NCBI GenBank assembly: GCA_910575725.1
Contig: CAJTFE010000009.1
Location: forward strand, 84,572 to 148,571
Length of the DNA stretch: 64,000 nt
Direction of reading: 5' to 3'
From: Clostridia bacterium
GTDB lineage: Bacteria > Bacillota > Clostridia > Lachnospirales > Lachnospiraceae
The stretch's first letter is position 1; every line of letters begins with the position of its first letter. This document shows positions 35,143 through 44,191 of the stretch, in pieces. The notes beneath the pieces were generated by a model, which ran no database searches, had not been told where the DNA came from, and worked only from the letters and a program-made list of their open reading frames with translations. Both the position numbers and the translations under genes were made by a program.

Positions 35143-36759
35143 TTACTCGCCTCCCCCACCGTTCAGCCAGGTTTTCAGTAACTGGGCGGATATCTCAGGA
35201 TTCTCCTCCGTAAAGTCACGGATATTCTGCTTTAACTCCATGCCTCTGTCGTTCTGGAAATCAAGAATCTCTTTATTAAAGTCAAAGCTCGGCATCTGTT
35301 CCAGTATTGCTGCCGCATCGCCTTCTGCCGCTGCCGCTTCCTCCGCTGCCTTTTTCTTCTTACGCTTGCTGTTCAGCACAAGCAGGACAATGGCTACAAC
35401 CAGCAGTACCAGCACAACTACCAGCAGGATATAGAAGAGCGGGCTGGAAACCATCTGACTGAAGACGCCTCCCTCTTCCTCAGGCTCTTCCGGCTGGAAG
35501 GTATCCTGATAGAAGGGACCGCTTACAACGGAAATCTTACTGTTCCAGTCAATCTCTGCAATTCCTGCCGCATTTCCCACCAGAGACCGGAGGTCTCCTA
35601 CCGTGAGGCTGCCGTAGCTGTCGCCGTTCACCGCTACGGAAACGGTCAGATCCTCCAGAGCGCCCGGGGTTATCTGCCCCTGTTCCTTAATCTGATTTAC
35701 CAGAAACTCTTTGTCCCAGCTTCGGGCTCCATAGCCCTCCACTCCGTCCTCCTCAGCTCCCGTATCGTACACCGGGGTGTCTGCATTGGTATCGGCTCCG
35801 GCAACGCCGCCTTCTACTGCGTCCTTGGTGCCGGAGATCTCGATGGTTCCCTGGTCATGGGAAACGATTCCTGTCTTATCGTCCTGGTTGATCTTATCCG
35901 GCGTTGTATATGTAATGCTCTCACGGAGCAGGGTCTGCATATTAATCTGGGCCTTGGCGGAAACGTAGATGTTTTCCTCCCCATAGAAAGGAATCAGTAC
36001 ATGGAGCACCTTCTCGCAAATCTGATCCTCCACCATTCTTGCAATCTCGTCCGTATCCTTGCTGGTCAGGCCGCTCTGTTCGTCCTCCGCAGTGTTGATC
36101 TCATTTCCCGTGGCGCTGTCAACGACTACCACATTCTCTGCTTCCAGCCCCGGTACGCCGGAGGCTACCAGAAGCTGAACTGCTTTGGCCTGCTCGATAC
36201 TGGGAGAAGCGCCGTTCTCCATTGTCAGCATAACGTGGCCTGTGGTTTCGTTCAGCGCATCTTCTGTAAGCACGTATTTCCGCTGCTCACCCAGGGCAAT
36301 GGTTACCTTGGCGTCCTGTACCCCGTCAATCACCCGTATGGTAGCTGCAATCCGTTCCTGCAGGTCATACAGGGCATAGCGGTCCTTGTCGGTGTCTGTG
36401 GTCATCAGACCTGCATTCTCGGTATATACCTGATAGCCGAAGCCGCTCTTTGGATAGCCCTCGAAAGCCAGGCTTGCCCTTGTCTGATCCAGTATCTTCT
36501 CCGGAACCCGGATGACCCCGTTCTCGGAATATTGGTAATCAATCTCCGATTCCTGGAGCTTGCCCATAATCTCCTGGGCCTCTTCTGCGTTCAGTCCGGA
36601 AAACAAGACCTCATAACCACTGTTTCTGTTCAGAAGCAGGGCTATCACAATGGAAAAAACGATCAGGCCTCCAACACCGGCCAGTATAATCTTTTTTGTC
36701 CTGCTCTCCAGTTTAGAAACAACCGCCTTTAACTGTTCTAACCGTTCTTTTACATTCAT
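35143..36759 (-). CDS. fliF: Flagellar MS-ring protein FliF
   Basis: A 538-residue membrane protein: helix near the N-terminus (about 22-42), ring-building periplasmic domains including NSGYEVLFSGLNAEEAQEIMGKL and VQDAKVTIALGEQRKYV, and a second helix (about 450-470) before a basic/alanine tail that binds FliG. Standard length. A gap of 189 bp separates it from fliE with no gene visible in it. ATG 36759 has AAGGGAAAAG before it. Confidence 0.95.
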   Translation of the reverse strand: MNVKERLEQLKAVVSKLESRTKKIILAGVGGLIVFSIVIALLLNRNSGYEVLFSGLNAEEAQEIMGKLQESEIDYQYSENGVIRVPEKILDQTRASLAFEGYPKSGFGYQVYTENAGLMTTDTDKDRYALYDLQERIAATIRVIDGVQDAKVTIALGEQRKYVLTEDALNETTGHVMLTMENGASPSIEQAKAVQLLVASGVPGLEAENVVVVDSATGNEINTAEDEQSGLTSKDTDEIARMVEDQICEKVLHVLIPFYGEENIYVSAKAQINMQTLLRESITYTTPDKINQDDKTGIVSHDQGTIEISGTKDAVEGGVAGADTNADTPVYDTGAEEDGVEGYGARSWDKEFLVNQIKEQGQITPGALEDLTVSVAVNGDSYGSLTVGDLRSLVGNAAGIAEIDWNSKISVVSGPFYQDTFQPEEPEEEGGVFSQMVSSPLFYILLVVVLVLLVVAIVLLVLNSKRKKKKAAEEAAAAEGDAAAILEQMPSFDFNKEILDFQNDRGMELKQNIRDFTEENPEISAQLLKTWLNGGGGE

Positions 36760-36948
36760 GGTCGTTTCTTTTCCCTTCTATGTTAATCTGTGGAATTCTC
36801 TAAACTTACAATATATTCTCTGACAATATGCGCTTCTCACAAGATGCCGTCCAAAGCATTCTTCTTACTACACGCAAAATACATCTGCCTGTACGTGTAA
36901 ATCATTGCACCCAAGAAGATGTACTTAACGTTTCTATCCAGAAGAACC

Positions 36949-37311
36949 TTACATGGATATGGTAATCAGTGAATTGTAGGCCTCCAGAGCCTTATTGCGC
37001 ATCTGCACCAGCAGATCCGTAGCAAGCTGAAGCTCTGATCCGGCAATCGGCACCGAATGGGGATCGTCCAGCTGTCCGGTGGAAAGGAGGTACTGCTGCT
37101 TCATATAATTGTCCTCCAGCTCCGCTACGCTGTTGATCATATCTCCGAAAATACTGCCGAACAGGGAGGTCTCTTCCTCATCAAGCTTTTCCACGCCTCC
37201 GAGTGTTCCAAAGGTACCGAAGGTTCCCAGCACATCGGATACGCCGGCTGTACCGTTCACTCCCTGCATAAAGTTGACGGGTGTCATTGGTGTTATAAAC
37301 ATATCACTCAT
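36949..37311 (-). CDS. fliE: Flagellar rod adaptor FliE
   Basis: A 120-residue protein with the FliE core ELEDNYMKQQYLLSTGQLDDPHSVPIAGSELQLATDLLVQMRNKALEAYNSLITI. FliE links the MS ring to the rod. It follows flgB after 64 bp without the usual flgC between. N-terminal part is glycine-rich and less conserved. Ribosome site AAAGGATGAG. Confidence 0.92.
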   Translation of the reverse strand: MSDMFITPMTPVNFMQGVNGTAGVSDVLGTFGTFGTLGGVEKLDEEETSLFGSIFGDMINSVAELEDNYMKQQYLLSTGQLDDPHSVPIAGSELQLATDLLVQMRNKALEAYNSLITISM

Positions 37312-37375
37312 ATAAGCTTCTCATCCTTTTTTCTAATCTATGTTATGTCACAGCCCTCTTCGGGGTTCCTCCTGC

Positions 37376-37759
37376 TTACTGGCCTCTGATAACGCCCCTT
37401 AACCTGGTGAAATCGCTGTTCATGGCATTCAGCACATACTGATACTGAAGCTGGGCCCTTGCCATCTCCACTTCCTCGGAGTCGGCATTCACATTATTGT
37501 CATCCAGACGGGCGGAACTCTCTGTCTCGTTTATCGTATAAGAGGAGTTCTCTATGATGCTGCGTGTACGGGAGGCATTCCCCGCCGCTCTCGCAAGCTT
37601 CAGACGGTTTTGATATTCATCCTCGAAGGTTACATACTTGGACTTGTAACCGGGGGTATCCACATTGGATAGATTGTGAGCGATGGTAAGCTGTTTTGCC
37701 CACAAGAAGTCTAAGGATTTTGAGGTCATGGAAATGGAATTTCCAAACATCAGATTCAT
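37376..37759 (-). CDS. flgB: Flagellar rod protein FlgB
   Basis: A 127-residue proximal rod protein. The signature AHNLSNVDTPGYKSKYVTFEDE and the C-terminal VEMARAQLQYQYVLNAMNSDFTRL identify FlgB. It is the first gene of the long flagellar run, with a promoter at 37834-37862. In most related operons flgC would come next; it is not here. Ribosome site GGAAGGGAAG. Confidence 0.94.
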   Translation of the reverse strand: MNLMFGNSISMTSKSLDFLWAKQLTIAHNLSNVDTPGYKSKYVTFEDEYQNRLKLARAAGNASRTRSIIENSSYTINETESSARLDDNNVNADSEEVEMARAQLQYQYVLNAMNSDFTRLRGVIRGQ

Positions 37760-37833
37760 AATTAATCTTCCCTTCCGCTGTACCGGTATCTGCCGGACGC
37801 ATTTCTTCCCACTATAAAACTATCTCATTCAAC

Positions 37834-37862
37834 ATTTTACTGCTTTTTTCGCTATTTTTCAA
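37834..37862 (-). promoter_or_regulatory. Sigma-A-like promoter of the flagellar operon
   Basis: On the minus strand TTGAAA (37857-37862), 17-bp spacer, TAAAAT (37834-37839), about 75 bp before the flgB start. This would drive the run from flgB to the c-di-GMP enzyme. No sigma-28 motif is seen here. Confidence 0.6.
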
Positions 37863-37970
37863 CAAAAAATTCTCGGAATTTTTTCACAATTACAGATTTT
37901 ATTTGACGTTTTCGGTTCTATTAAACGTCGTTATGATTACTAGCTTCGGCCGTTTTAAAACCGCATTTTC

Positions 37971-38726
37971 TTATAAAAGAGAGTCTCCTGCACTGTCCTC
38001 CTCGTCGGAGAACACATTCGCATTAAACATGGTTTCCATCTTTAGACGCATCATCTCTACCATGTACTGGGCGTCCTCCTGACTGAAGGTAAGTCCCGTG
38101 CTGCCTGTCCCGGCCGCCAGCTGGGAGAGAAGCTCAATGGCTGACTGATAGGCGCTGCTTCCGGCGGCTCCTGTAGTGAGAACTCCGCTTAAGTCCATAT
38201 CCTCCCCTGCATAAGAAAGCACCTTCTGCACATAATTCTGAGTCTCTTGAAAAGGCGGAATACCGCCGTACTTGTCAACGTTGCCGCTGCCGGCGTTGTA
38301 AGCGCTTAAAGCCAGAGCCTTATTGCCCTGGTAACGCTCCAGAAGACCGGCGATATACTTGGCGCCTCCCATGATATTGCTGCGGGCGTCAAAGCTGTCT
38401 TCCACGCCTAAGGAACGGGCTGTGGCAGGCATCAGCTGCATCACGCCCTGTGCGCCTGCAGAGGAGACTGCCTGAGGATTGAAGCCGGATTCAGCCTTCC
38501 CAATGGCCTTCAAAAAGTTGACATCCAGTCCATAGAGCTGTGCCGCCTCCTGGAAGATGTTCTCCATGCTCTCGGTAGTCTGCAGAGCGCTCTTCACGCT
38601 GTCCTGGAAGCTTGCGCCTTTTGTCCTGGATGATGCTGCATTGTTTTCATAAACCGTATGTATGCCCTGCTGTCCGCCTGCGCCCATAAGATACGGATTC
38701 AGCCGGGCGGTCTGATTAAACTCCAT
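37971..38726 (-). CDS. Lytic transglycosylase (SLT domain)
   Basis: A 251-residue protein with a Slt-type lysozyme-like domain (about 60-175): AIGKAESGFNPQAVSSAGAQGVMQLMPATARSLG holds the catalytic Glu in KAESGF, and ALSAYNAGSGNVDKYGGIPPF is the GxYNAGPG-type motif. No signal peptide is obvious, so it may be exported with flagellar cargo. In Firmicutes such an enzyme often replaces FlgJ in opening the peptidoglycan for the rod. It stands alone between the flagellar operon and csrA, with its own promoter. Confidence 0.85.
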   Translation of the reverse strand: MEFNQTARLNPYLMGAGGQQGIHTVYENNAASSRTKGASFQDSVKSALQTTESMENIFQEAAQLYGLDVNFLKAIGKAESGFNPQAVSSAGAQGVMQLMPATARSLGVEDSFDARSNIMGGAKYIAGLLERYQGNKALALSAYNAGSGNVDKYGGIPPFQETQNYVQKVLSYAGEDMDLSGVLTTGAAGSSAYQSAIELLSQLAAGTGSTGLTFSQEDAQYMVEMMRLKMETMFNANVFSDEEDSAGDSLL

Positions 38727-38969
38727 ATATGCCTCTTTCCTTTGCTATAGTCTTGAATATCTTCATCTGAAAGGATGCCTCTTCATTCAAAGCTTTGACT
38801 TGATATTCTTTATTAAGCTATGTTTCTTTTCCTCTGTCTATGAGAGATTTTTTCGCCACAGATAAGGAATACCATTTGCCCAATTGCCCTTTAGAGACAA
38901 ATTTCTCCATTTAAAGGACAAAAAGGCCCATACAGCTTCTATAATATATGAATCCATAAAAATTGTCAA
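38727..38969 (-). promoter_or_regulatory. Promoter and long leader of the transglycosylase gene
   Basis: On the minus strand TTGACA (38964-38969), 17-bp spacer, TATTAT (38941-38946) make a strong sigma-A promoter. The predicted leader is over 200 nt and contains a hairpin, CCTTTA...TCTCTAAAGG, around 38890-38920. No c-di-GMP riboswitch core was recognised. Most of the 452-bp gap 38727-39178 is this leader plus the csrA terminator; no gene was seen in it. Confidence 0.6.
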
Positions 38970-39132
38970 CCAATCCGGTGCGGCATGAGTCACAATTATT
39001 TCTGGAAATTTACCGTGAGATTAAGAGATTTTTCCCAAGCATCTCAAGAAAACAGGCAAAAATGAGAGACCGCCGGCCATAATGGACTAAATTTTTCAAA
39101 AATATCATCCAATATCTCCTAACAGTCCCTGA

Positions 39133-39173
39133 ATTTTTCCAAAATTCTCTCAGCAGGCTGACGAGAATTTTTT
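39133..39173 (-). terminator. Terminator-like hairpin after csrA
   Basis: AAAATTCTC and GAGAATTTT pair, with an inner TCAGC/GCTGA stem, just past the csrA stop. T-rich on both sides, so it may end transcription from csrA. Confidence 0.6.
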
Positions 39174-39178
39174 GTGTG

Positions 39179-39412
39179 TTACTTCTCTTCCTTTTTCATT
39201 ATCTTCTTCACCGCGTCCAGTGCGCAAGGGCCGGTTTTTGCTGCCTCACGGTTCACGCTGGCTGCTTCTGCCAGCTCTTTGCGGAGGATGGACACATCCT
39301 TTGGGGCGTCAAAGGCCAGCTTGATCCAGTCCATGCCAATCTCCAGGACCGTAACCTCTATATTTTCTCCTATGATGACAGATTCATTCTTTTTTCGTTG
39401 TAAAATCAGCAT
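39179..39412 (-). CDS. csrA: RNA-binding translational regulator CsrA
   Basis: A 77-residue CsrA. The core MLILQRKKNESVIIGENIEVTVLEI is characteristic, with the usual Arg/Lys RNA-binding segments and an extra tail to 77 residues. In Firmicutes CsrA represses flagellin translation and is freed or held by FliW, encoded just before it. The ATG at 39410-39412 directly follows the fliW stop, with GGGAGGGAGGAG from the fliW end as its ribosome site, so the two are coupled. The longer frame beginning 9 codons earlier is rejected. Confidence 0.93.
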   Translation of the reverse strand: MLILQRKKNESVIIGENIEVTVLEIGMDWIKLAFDAPKDVSILRKELAEAASVNREAAKTGPCALDAVKKIMKKEEK

Positions 39413-39413
39413 C

Positions 39414-39857
39414 TTACTCCTCCCTCCCCTTCTGCTCACCTAAGGCATGGCGGAAAGTGTAGGCCGGATCATCCAGGATAATCTGCCGGGCATCCCGGGT
39501 TTTTGCATTTACGGCAATAGGCGCTTTCAAGTTTGCCGTACTGTCAGCAGCCTGCTCCCGGATCACGCCAATCACATAGTAGGAAATGTCCTCTTCCGCC
39601 GGGGAGCCAATCGCGCTCCTGTCTGCCTCTGAGATCTTCGGATCGTAATCGGTAAAAAAGTAAAAGGGGTTCAAAAGGATAAAGCTCAACGCCTCCTCAT
39701 CCAGGGACTGCAGGCAGATCAAGGCGTCTGACCCCTCGTCAAAAGGAATGGGAAGAAAACTTTTCTGTTCCTCGAATCCAAACAGCCCTTCCGGAAAATG
39801 AATGGTTTCCCGGTCTGTGTACTCAATTTCTCCAAAATATTTGTTGTTAATCTTCAT
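39414..39857 (-). CDS. fliW: Flagellar assembly factor FliW
   Basis: A 147-residue FliW: IHFPEGLFGFEEQKSFLPIP, FILLNPFYFFTDYDPKIS and YVIGVIREQAADSTANLKAPIAVNAK are all typical. FliW binds CsrA and flagellin to match flagellin synthesis to filament assembly. Overlaps nothing but ends one base before csrA. Preceded by DUF6470, the standard Firmicute neighbour. Confidence 0.95.
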   Translation of the reverse strand: MKINNKYFGEIEYTDRETIHFPEGLFGFEEQKSFLPIPFDEGSDALICLQSLDEEALSFILLNPFYFFTDYDPKISEADRSAIGSPAEEDISYYVIGVIREQAADSTANLKAPIAVNAKTRDARQIILDDPAYTFRHALGEQKGREE

Positions 39858-39949
39858 CTATGACCTCCGTAAAGACTTCGTCCAATCTTAAGGGATTCTT
39901 CTTTCCTGTCAAAAAAAGGAAATTTTTATAAAGGAAAAAGGGCTTATTG

Positions 39950-40555
39950 CTAAGCCCTTACATCTAACGGTTCAAAATTGGGATCAGCACTTGGCGGAAC
40001 ATAGATGGGGCCGCCAATATACTCAATCCTTACCTCCGGATGCTGTGTGATGGAAAGCTCGATGTCGCCGGGAACGAATTCAAAGTTTCCGTTGGCAACC
40101 TTCATGTCAAAATTCAGCTTATCCATCTGATAATTGATGATCAGATCTCCAGCCTGGTAGTCCAGCTCCACTGGTGCGGAAGGTGTAAAGCCAAGCTCAA
40201 ATTCTCCCGTAGGCTGCGGATTCCTGCTGGCAAAAATCTGTCCCAGCACATCCTCCCCTATCTTTGCCTTCAGCATCAAATGCCCTTCCTGGGCCAGCTG
40301 GGCCGTTGCCTCATAAGCGGACTGCTGTCCCTTCTGCGCCGTCTGTTTTAAGCTGGTGGCAGGGGTGGGAACTACTGAGTTCCGCGCCTCAAAAGAATCA
40401 ATATTCAATTTTACCGGCCGGCTTTTGATGGTCATGCCACCCTTATCCCGGCTAATCTCCACCTCAGCAGTTGCATTCTTATACTGCATACGTGCATTCT
40501 GTATCTTCAACTCATACTGAATCGGTACGGTTGTGATATTAATTAACTGCTTCAT
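39950..40555 (-). CDS. DUF6470 family protein (YviE-like)
   Basis: A 201-residue protein. It starts MKQLINITTVPIQYELKIQNAR, with a central KIGEDVLGQIFASRN and beta-rich C-terminus. It matches the DUF6470/YviE family, encoded between flgL and fliW in Firmicutes and of unknown function. The ATG at 40553-40555, preceded by GGAGGGGAAG, is preferred over a start six codons earlier. Confidence 0.8.
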   Translation of the reverse strand: MKQLINITTVPIQYELKIQNARMQYKNATAEVEISRDKGGMTIKSRPVKLNIDSFEARNSVVPTPATSLKQTAQKGQQSAYEATAQLAQEGHLMLKAKIGEDVLGQIFASRNPQPTGEFELGFTPSAPVELDYQAGDLIINYQMDKLNFDMKVANGNFEFVPGDIELSITQHPEVRIEYIGGPIYVPPSADPNFEPLDVRA

Positions 40556-40625
40556 ACCATGCTTCCCCTCCAAACCATGTAAAATTCATTCTATTGCTTA
40601 TTATCCAGCCCTCCGCTGCCCTCTG

Positions 40626-41642
40626 TTAATTCATAAAGTCAATAAAGGACGGTGTAAGAATGTTCGTTCCTATCTTCAAGGCTGCATTGTATGCATATTG
40701 CGCCCAGGAGAATTCTGTGATTGCTTCCGCCATATCTACGTTGACTACATTGTCGAACTGCTCAGTCAGGTTGATCTGCTGATCCTCCAGTCTGCCCTTG
40801 GTGTTCTCAAGGAAATTGGTTCTTGTACCGATGGTAGTTAAATTATCGGCGAGAAGTCCTCTGGCGTCGTCGAAAGCATTCAGAAGCTCCTTATACTCCT
40901 CCGTATCAAAATCTTCCTTCTCTAGAACATCTGCTATCTTGCCGGCCAGCTCAATCAGGTTTTTGCTGTTGCCGTTGCCATCAGTTCCATAGCCCACTAC
41001 GTTGATACCCGGAAGGGAAGTATTGAAGGCGCTGGAATTCACTACATCGTTTCCTTCCATAGTCAAGCCAAAGCCCAGATCTGTATATACCTGTTCGTTT
41101 GCCATCTTCTTTAACTTTTCCAATTCATCCGCATTAGTCGTGCTCACATCCACTCCACGATAGTAAAGCTTCTTCGAGCCATCCGCCTCTGTACGAAGCT
41201 CAAAGGGCGGCTTATCTCCCGCAGCTCCGCCGAAGGCAAACTTATCGCCATAGCTGGCATTCATACTCATGGTCATAGATTCCTGAGCTTGTCGAAATGC
41301 CTGGGCGTAAGACTTACGCACGTCATGAGTCCAGTTGGTGCCGTTCATGGCCTCCAGTCCGTACTTCTTGCTTAAGAACCGGGCCTGGGTGTTAATCTGT
41401 GTAATGGCATCCTCCTGGGCGTTCTGGAAGGACTGAGCGTCGTCAATAGCATCGATATAATCCTGATTCCTGGCATACTTCCAGTTAAGAGCAGACTCTC
41501 TCACTACTCCGGTGGGATCCTCATAACCCTTGTTAAACTTCCGATGTGTCATTACCCTTGTACGGGCCGTATTCAGATTCGTAATAGAATTATTTAAATT
41601 CGACTTATAATTCCGAATTAATGCGCTTGTCGTTATTCTCAC
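40626..41642 (-). CDS. flgL: Flagellar hook-filament junction protein FlgL
   Basis: A 338-residue flagellin-like junction protein starting MRITTSALIRNYKSNLNNSITNLNTART with the C-terminal LTEQFDNVVNVDMAEAITEFSWAQYAYNAALKIGTNIL. Slightly shorter than average FlgL. Encoded 16 bases after flgK. Exported under FlgN chaperone control. Confidence 0.9.
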   Translation of the reverse strand: MRITTSALIRNYKSNLNNSITNLNTARTRVMTHRKFNKGYEDPTGVVRESALNWKYARNQDYIDAIDDAQSFQNAQEDAITQINTQARFLSKKYGLEAMNGTNWTHDVRKSYAQAFRQAQESMTMSMNASYGDKFAFGGAAGDKPPFELRTEADGSKKLYYRGVDVSTTNADELEKLKKMANEQVYTDLGFGLTMEGNDVVNSSAFNTSLPGINVVGYGTDGNGNSKNLIELAGKIADVLEKEDFDTEEYKELLNAFDDARGLLADNLTTIGTRTNFLENTKGRLEDQQINLTEQFDNVVNVDMAEAITEFSWAQYAYNAALKIGTNILTPSFIDFMN

Positions 41643-41658
41643 TGTGATCTCCTCCTAA

Positions 41659-43278
41659 CTATCGTCCTACTACTCCGGTTCCGTTGATCAGCTTATCCAG
41701 GGCCTCATCCAGGGTGGTCATCAGTCTGGCCGCCGCCGAGTAGGACTGCTGATAGTGGAGCAGGTTGATTCCTTCCTCATCCAGAGACACGCCGGATATG
41801 GAATCCTTCAAGTCCGCTGTCTGGTTGATAACGGTAATCTTATTTTTCAGGGTACTGTTGCCTGCTTTTAAATCAATGTTCAGCACATTCTCCATGTTGA
41901 CAAAGCAGTTGTAGAAGTTTCCTTTAAAGAACGGATCTGTGGAACCCGGCTTACAGAACTCCCAATCTGCTGACATCGCTTTTACAAACTTCAGGACGTT
42001 CTCGTCGGCTGTAGCGCCCTCGCCGTCTGTCCCCGGCTTGCCATCTGCATTAGGCACCTCAACCTTTGAAGTAGTAATACCATATTTGCCGTTGGCCCAG
42101 CCGTCTGCAATCTTAATGTTGGAGGCTGATATGGGTTTTGTAGCATCTATCGCTTCAAACAGTACATTGCCATTCTTCTTTATCCCACTGTCTGGATCTC
42201 CCGGAGTATTGTATTCAGGATTCCCATCTTTATCCAACACTGTCGTATTCAAATCATTCAGCACTTCCGCAAACTTATTCACCAAAGCATCCAGAGACTT
42301 CTCATAATATCCAAGCCCCCGCACATCCGTAGGCGGATCGTCAAACCCGCCGGACTTGTTCAGAATATCCAGGGTTCCCTTCAGCACGCCGTCCCCGATG
42401 GTGTCGGTAATCTCCTCCGGCCCCTTGCCGTAAGCATCCGTAATAAACAGCCGCACCGGCTGGCCGTCCGCATTGGCGGAAAGCATTCCCGTTTTATTAT
42501 CGGAAATCAGCTTATAGCTGGTGCCGTCCGCATCCGTATAGTAGATATCCAGCTCCTCCACCGTAAATCCCGCGCCCAGATCGTGATCGCGGTACTTCAC
42601 AGTAATCGGAAGGTAGCTTGCCAGCTCGTCAATCAGCTCGTTCCGCTCATCCTTCAGCTCCAGAGCCGGATTGCCCAGAATCTCACTGTTCTTAATCGTC
42701 TCATTCAGCTCGGCAATATTCTGAATAATCTTATTGGCATCCGGAATGGTCGTATCACGGAACTCATTGGTCAGATCCGTGCGGACCTCCTGGAGATTCG
42801 TTGCATTCTGATGAAAAAGGTTCAGAAGCATCTGGGTGGAAGAACGCACCATGGAATCGTATTCCTTGCTGTTGGGATTCTGCGCCAGCTTCTGAAGCTG
42901 TGACGTCAGATCGCTCAAAGCATTCTTAATACCATTCTGGTTCGTCTCATCCAGAATATTCGCCAGCTTCTCATATCCGGCCACCTGGGAATCGGTAGTG
43001 CCCAGCTTCGCCATCTGGTTTCTGTACTGAATATCCAGGAAGGGATCCCGAAGCTGTGAAACTCCTGTAATCTCCACACCAAAACCGATTCTGGCATTGG
43101 GATTGGAATTGTAGAACTCTCCTCCCCGAAGATATAAGCTCTTGATATCCAGACGCTGTCTTGTATAGCCTGGCGTATTAATATTCGCAATATTCTGTCC
43201 GGTTACTTCCAGGGCCCGGTGGCTTGCGTTCAAAGCAAGCGTAGCCGTGGTAAAACCGGCAAAGGTTGAGCGCATCAT
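41659..43278 (-). CDS. flgK: Flagellar hook-filament junction protein FlgK
   Basis: A 539-residue protein with the conserved N-terminus FAGFTTATLALNASHRALEVTGQNIANINTPGYTRQRLD and C-terminus GVSLDEEGINLLHYQQSYSAAARLMTTLDEALDKLING. The middle is more variable. Lies between flgN and flgL in standard order. Length is normal. Confidence 0.93.
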   Translation of the reverse strand: MMRSTFAGFTTATLALNASHRALEVTGQNIANINTPGYTRQRLDIKSLYLRGGEFYNSNPNARIGFGVEITGVSQLRDPFLDIQYRNQMAKLGTTDSQVAGYEKLANILDETNQNGIKNALSDLTSQLQKLAQNPNSKEYDSMVRSSTQMLLNLFHQNATNLQEVRTDLTNEFRDTTIPDANKIIQNIAELNETIKNSEILGNPALELKDERNELIDELASYLPITVKYRDHDLGAGFTVEELDIYYTDADGTSYKLISDNKTGMLSANADGQPVRLFITDAYGKGPEEITDTIGDGVLKGTLDILNKSGGFDDPPTDVRGLGYYEKSLDALVNKFAEVLNDLNTTVLDKDGNPEYNTPGDPDSGIKKNGNVLFEAIDATKPISASNIKIADGWANGKYGITTSKVEVPNADGKPGTDGEGATADENVLKFVKAMSADWEFCKPGSTDPFFKGNFYNCFVNMENVLNIDLKAGNSTLKNKITVINQTADLKDSISGVSLDEEGINLLHYQQSYSAAARLMTTLDEALDKLINGTGVVGR

Positions 43279-43293
43279 ACTTTGTATCCTCCT

Positions 43294-43758
43294 TTATATG
43301 CGGCGATCGGTAAAGTGGGCCGGTCCGGCCTCCACGGAACCGTCTTCCTTGTAGGTCTTTGTTCCGCCCCCCTGCCTGGCTGCCATCTGATTGATAGCAT
43401 GCAGATTCACTTCCATGATGGTCTTGGAACTCTCCGTTACAGACTGAAACTGTGTAACCCGGGCAGCCAGCTCGTCAAATAGCTGCTTCATGTCCGGCCG
43501 TTCCTCCTCCGGAAGCCTGCGAAGAATCTCCTGGAAGGTCAGATCCTTCCATCCCAGCTCCTCCTGCATCCGCTCACGCCTCTGATCCAGTCCCCGAAGA
43601 GCCATAATCTCCGCCTGTTCCTTCTTAATAATATCCTCCAGCAGCGCAACCTGATTGCGGCTTACCACCTCGAGCTTTGACTGCTCCAAAGGAAGCATCC
43701 GGTCAAAAAGCTCAATAAACTGCCGGATCAATTCCCGAAAGGCCGATAAGTCATGCAT
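43294..43758 (-). CDS. flgN: FlgN-family export chaperone
   Basis: A 154-residue, helical protein of the FlgN family, which escorts FlgK and FlgL to the export gate. Helical heptad pattern throughout, for example LEVVSRNQVALLEDIIKKEQAEIMALRGLDQRR. The ATG at 43756-43758 is preceded by GGGGAGG and overlaps the flgM stop by a few bases; a TTG start two codons earlier is possible. Identification rests on pattern and location between flgM and flgK. Confidence 0.83.
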   Translation of the reverse strand: MHDLSAFRELIRQFIELFDRMLPLEQSKLEVVSRNQVALLEDIIKKEQAEIMALRGLDQRRERMQEELGWKDLTFQEILRRLPEEERPDMKQLFDELAARVTQFQSVTESSKTIMEVNLHAINQMAARQGGGTKTYKEDGSVEAGPAHFTDRRI

Positions 43759-44065
43759 GGGCAAAAGCCTCCCCGCTTACCAGCATACGGGACGCAATCG
43801 CATAGGGATCAATCTGATAGGTTCCTGATTCCACCTGCCGTCTTAAGTTCTCCACCTTATCCGCAGGCGCTCCCCCTCTTGCATCCGATACCACCTGTCT
43901 GGACAGAGCTTCGGAAAAGGTCTTTTCCTGAATCTGTCTGGAGCTGGACTGGATGGTCAGGGCATCATAGTTTCCCTTGACCCCAGCGGAAACCTTGCCG
44001 TCGGTCCTTGCGTGGCCGGTGGTTTCCATACGGTATGGATTTATATTATTTAATGTTATTTTCAT
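43751..44065 (-). CDS. flgM: Anti-sigma-28 factor FlgM
   Basis: A 104-residue protein with the FlgM C-terminal pattern KVENLRRQVESGTYQIDPYAIASRML, which binds FliA. The unstructured N-terminus is typical. FlgM leaves the cell once the hook is finished, freeing FliA. It is the first gene of the flgM-csrA unit. Ribosome site AAAGGAG. Confidence 0.9.
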   Translation of the reverse strand: MKITLNNINPYRMETTGHARTDGKVSAGVKGNYDALTIQSSSRQIQEKTFSEALSRQVVSDARGGAPADKVENLRRQVESGTYQIDPYAIASRMLVSGEAFAHA

Positions 44066-44112
44066 ACATGAAACTCCTTTCAGAGAAACTTACGTCCTGC
44101 TTCTTATTATAT

Positions 44113-44140
44113 TTATCGGCCGGATCGGAAAAAAAATAAC
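44113..44140 (-). promoter_or_regulatory. Sigma-28-like promoter upstream of flgM
   Basis: A perfect GCCGATAA -10 element on the minus strand (plus-strand TTATCGGC, 44113-44120) lies 48 bp before flgM. The expected TAAA at -35 reads GTTA/TTAT at 44136-44140, so only half of the sigma-28 consensus is present. Plausible autoregulation of flgM by FliA. Confidence 0.45.
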
Positions 44141-44191
44141 AAAAGAGTTCATAAAATTTCCCCAAATCCCCAAAACATCCGAAAATCCAAA

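Noticed and set aside
37899..37935. GACGTTT/AAACGTC hairpin as terminator of the transglycosylase gene
   Set aside because: No T-run follows on the minus strand, so evidence for termination is insufficient.
38727..38940. c-di-GMP riboswitch in the transglycosylase leader
   Set aside because: A GGGCAAA-like stretch is present, but the rest of the GEMM-I pattern is missing.
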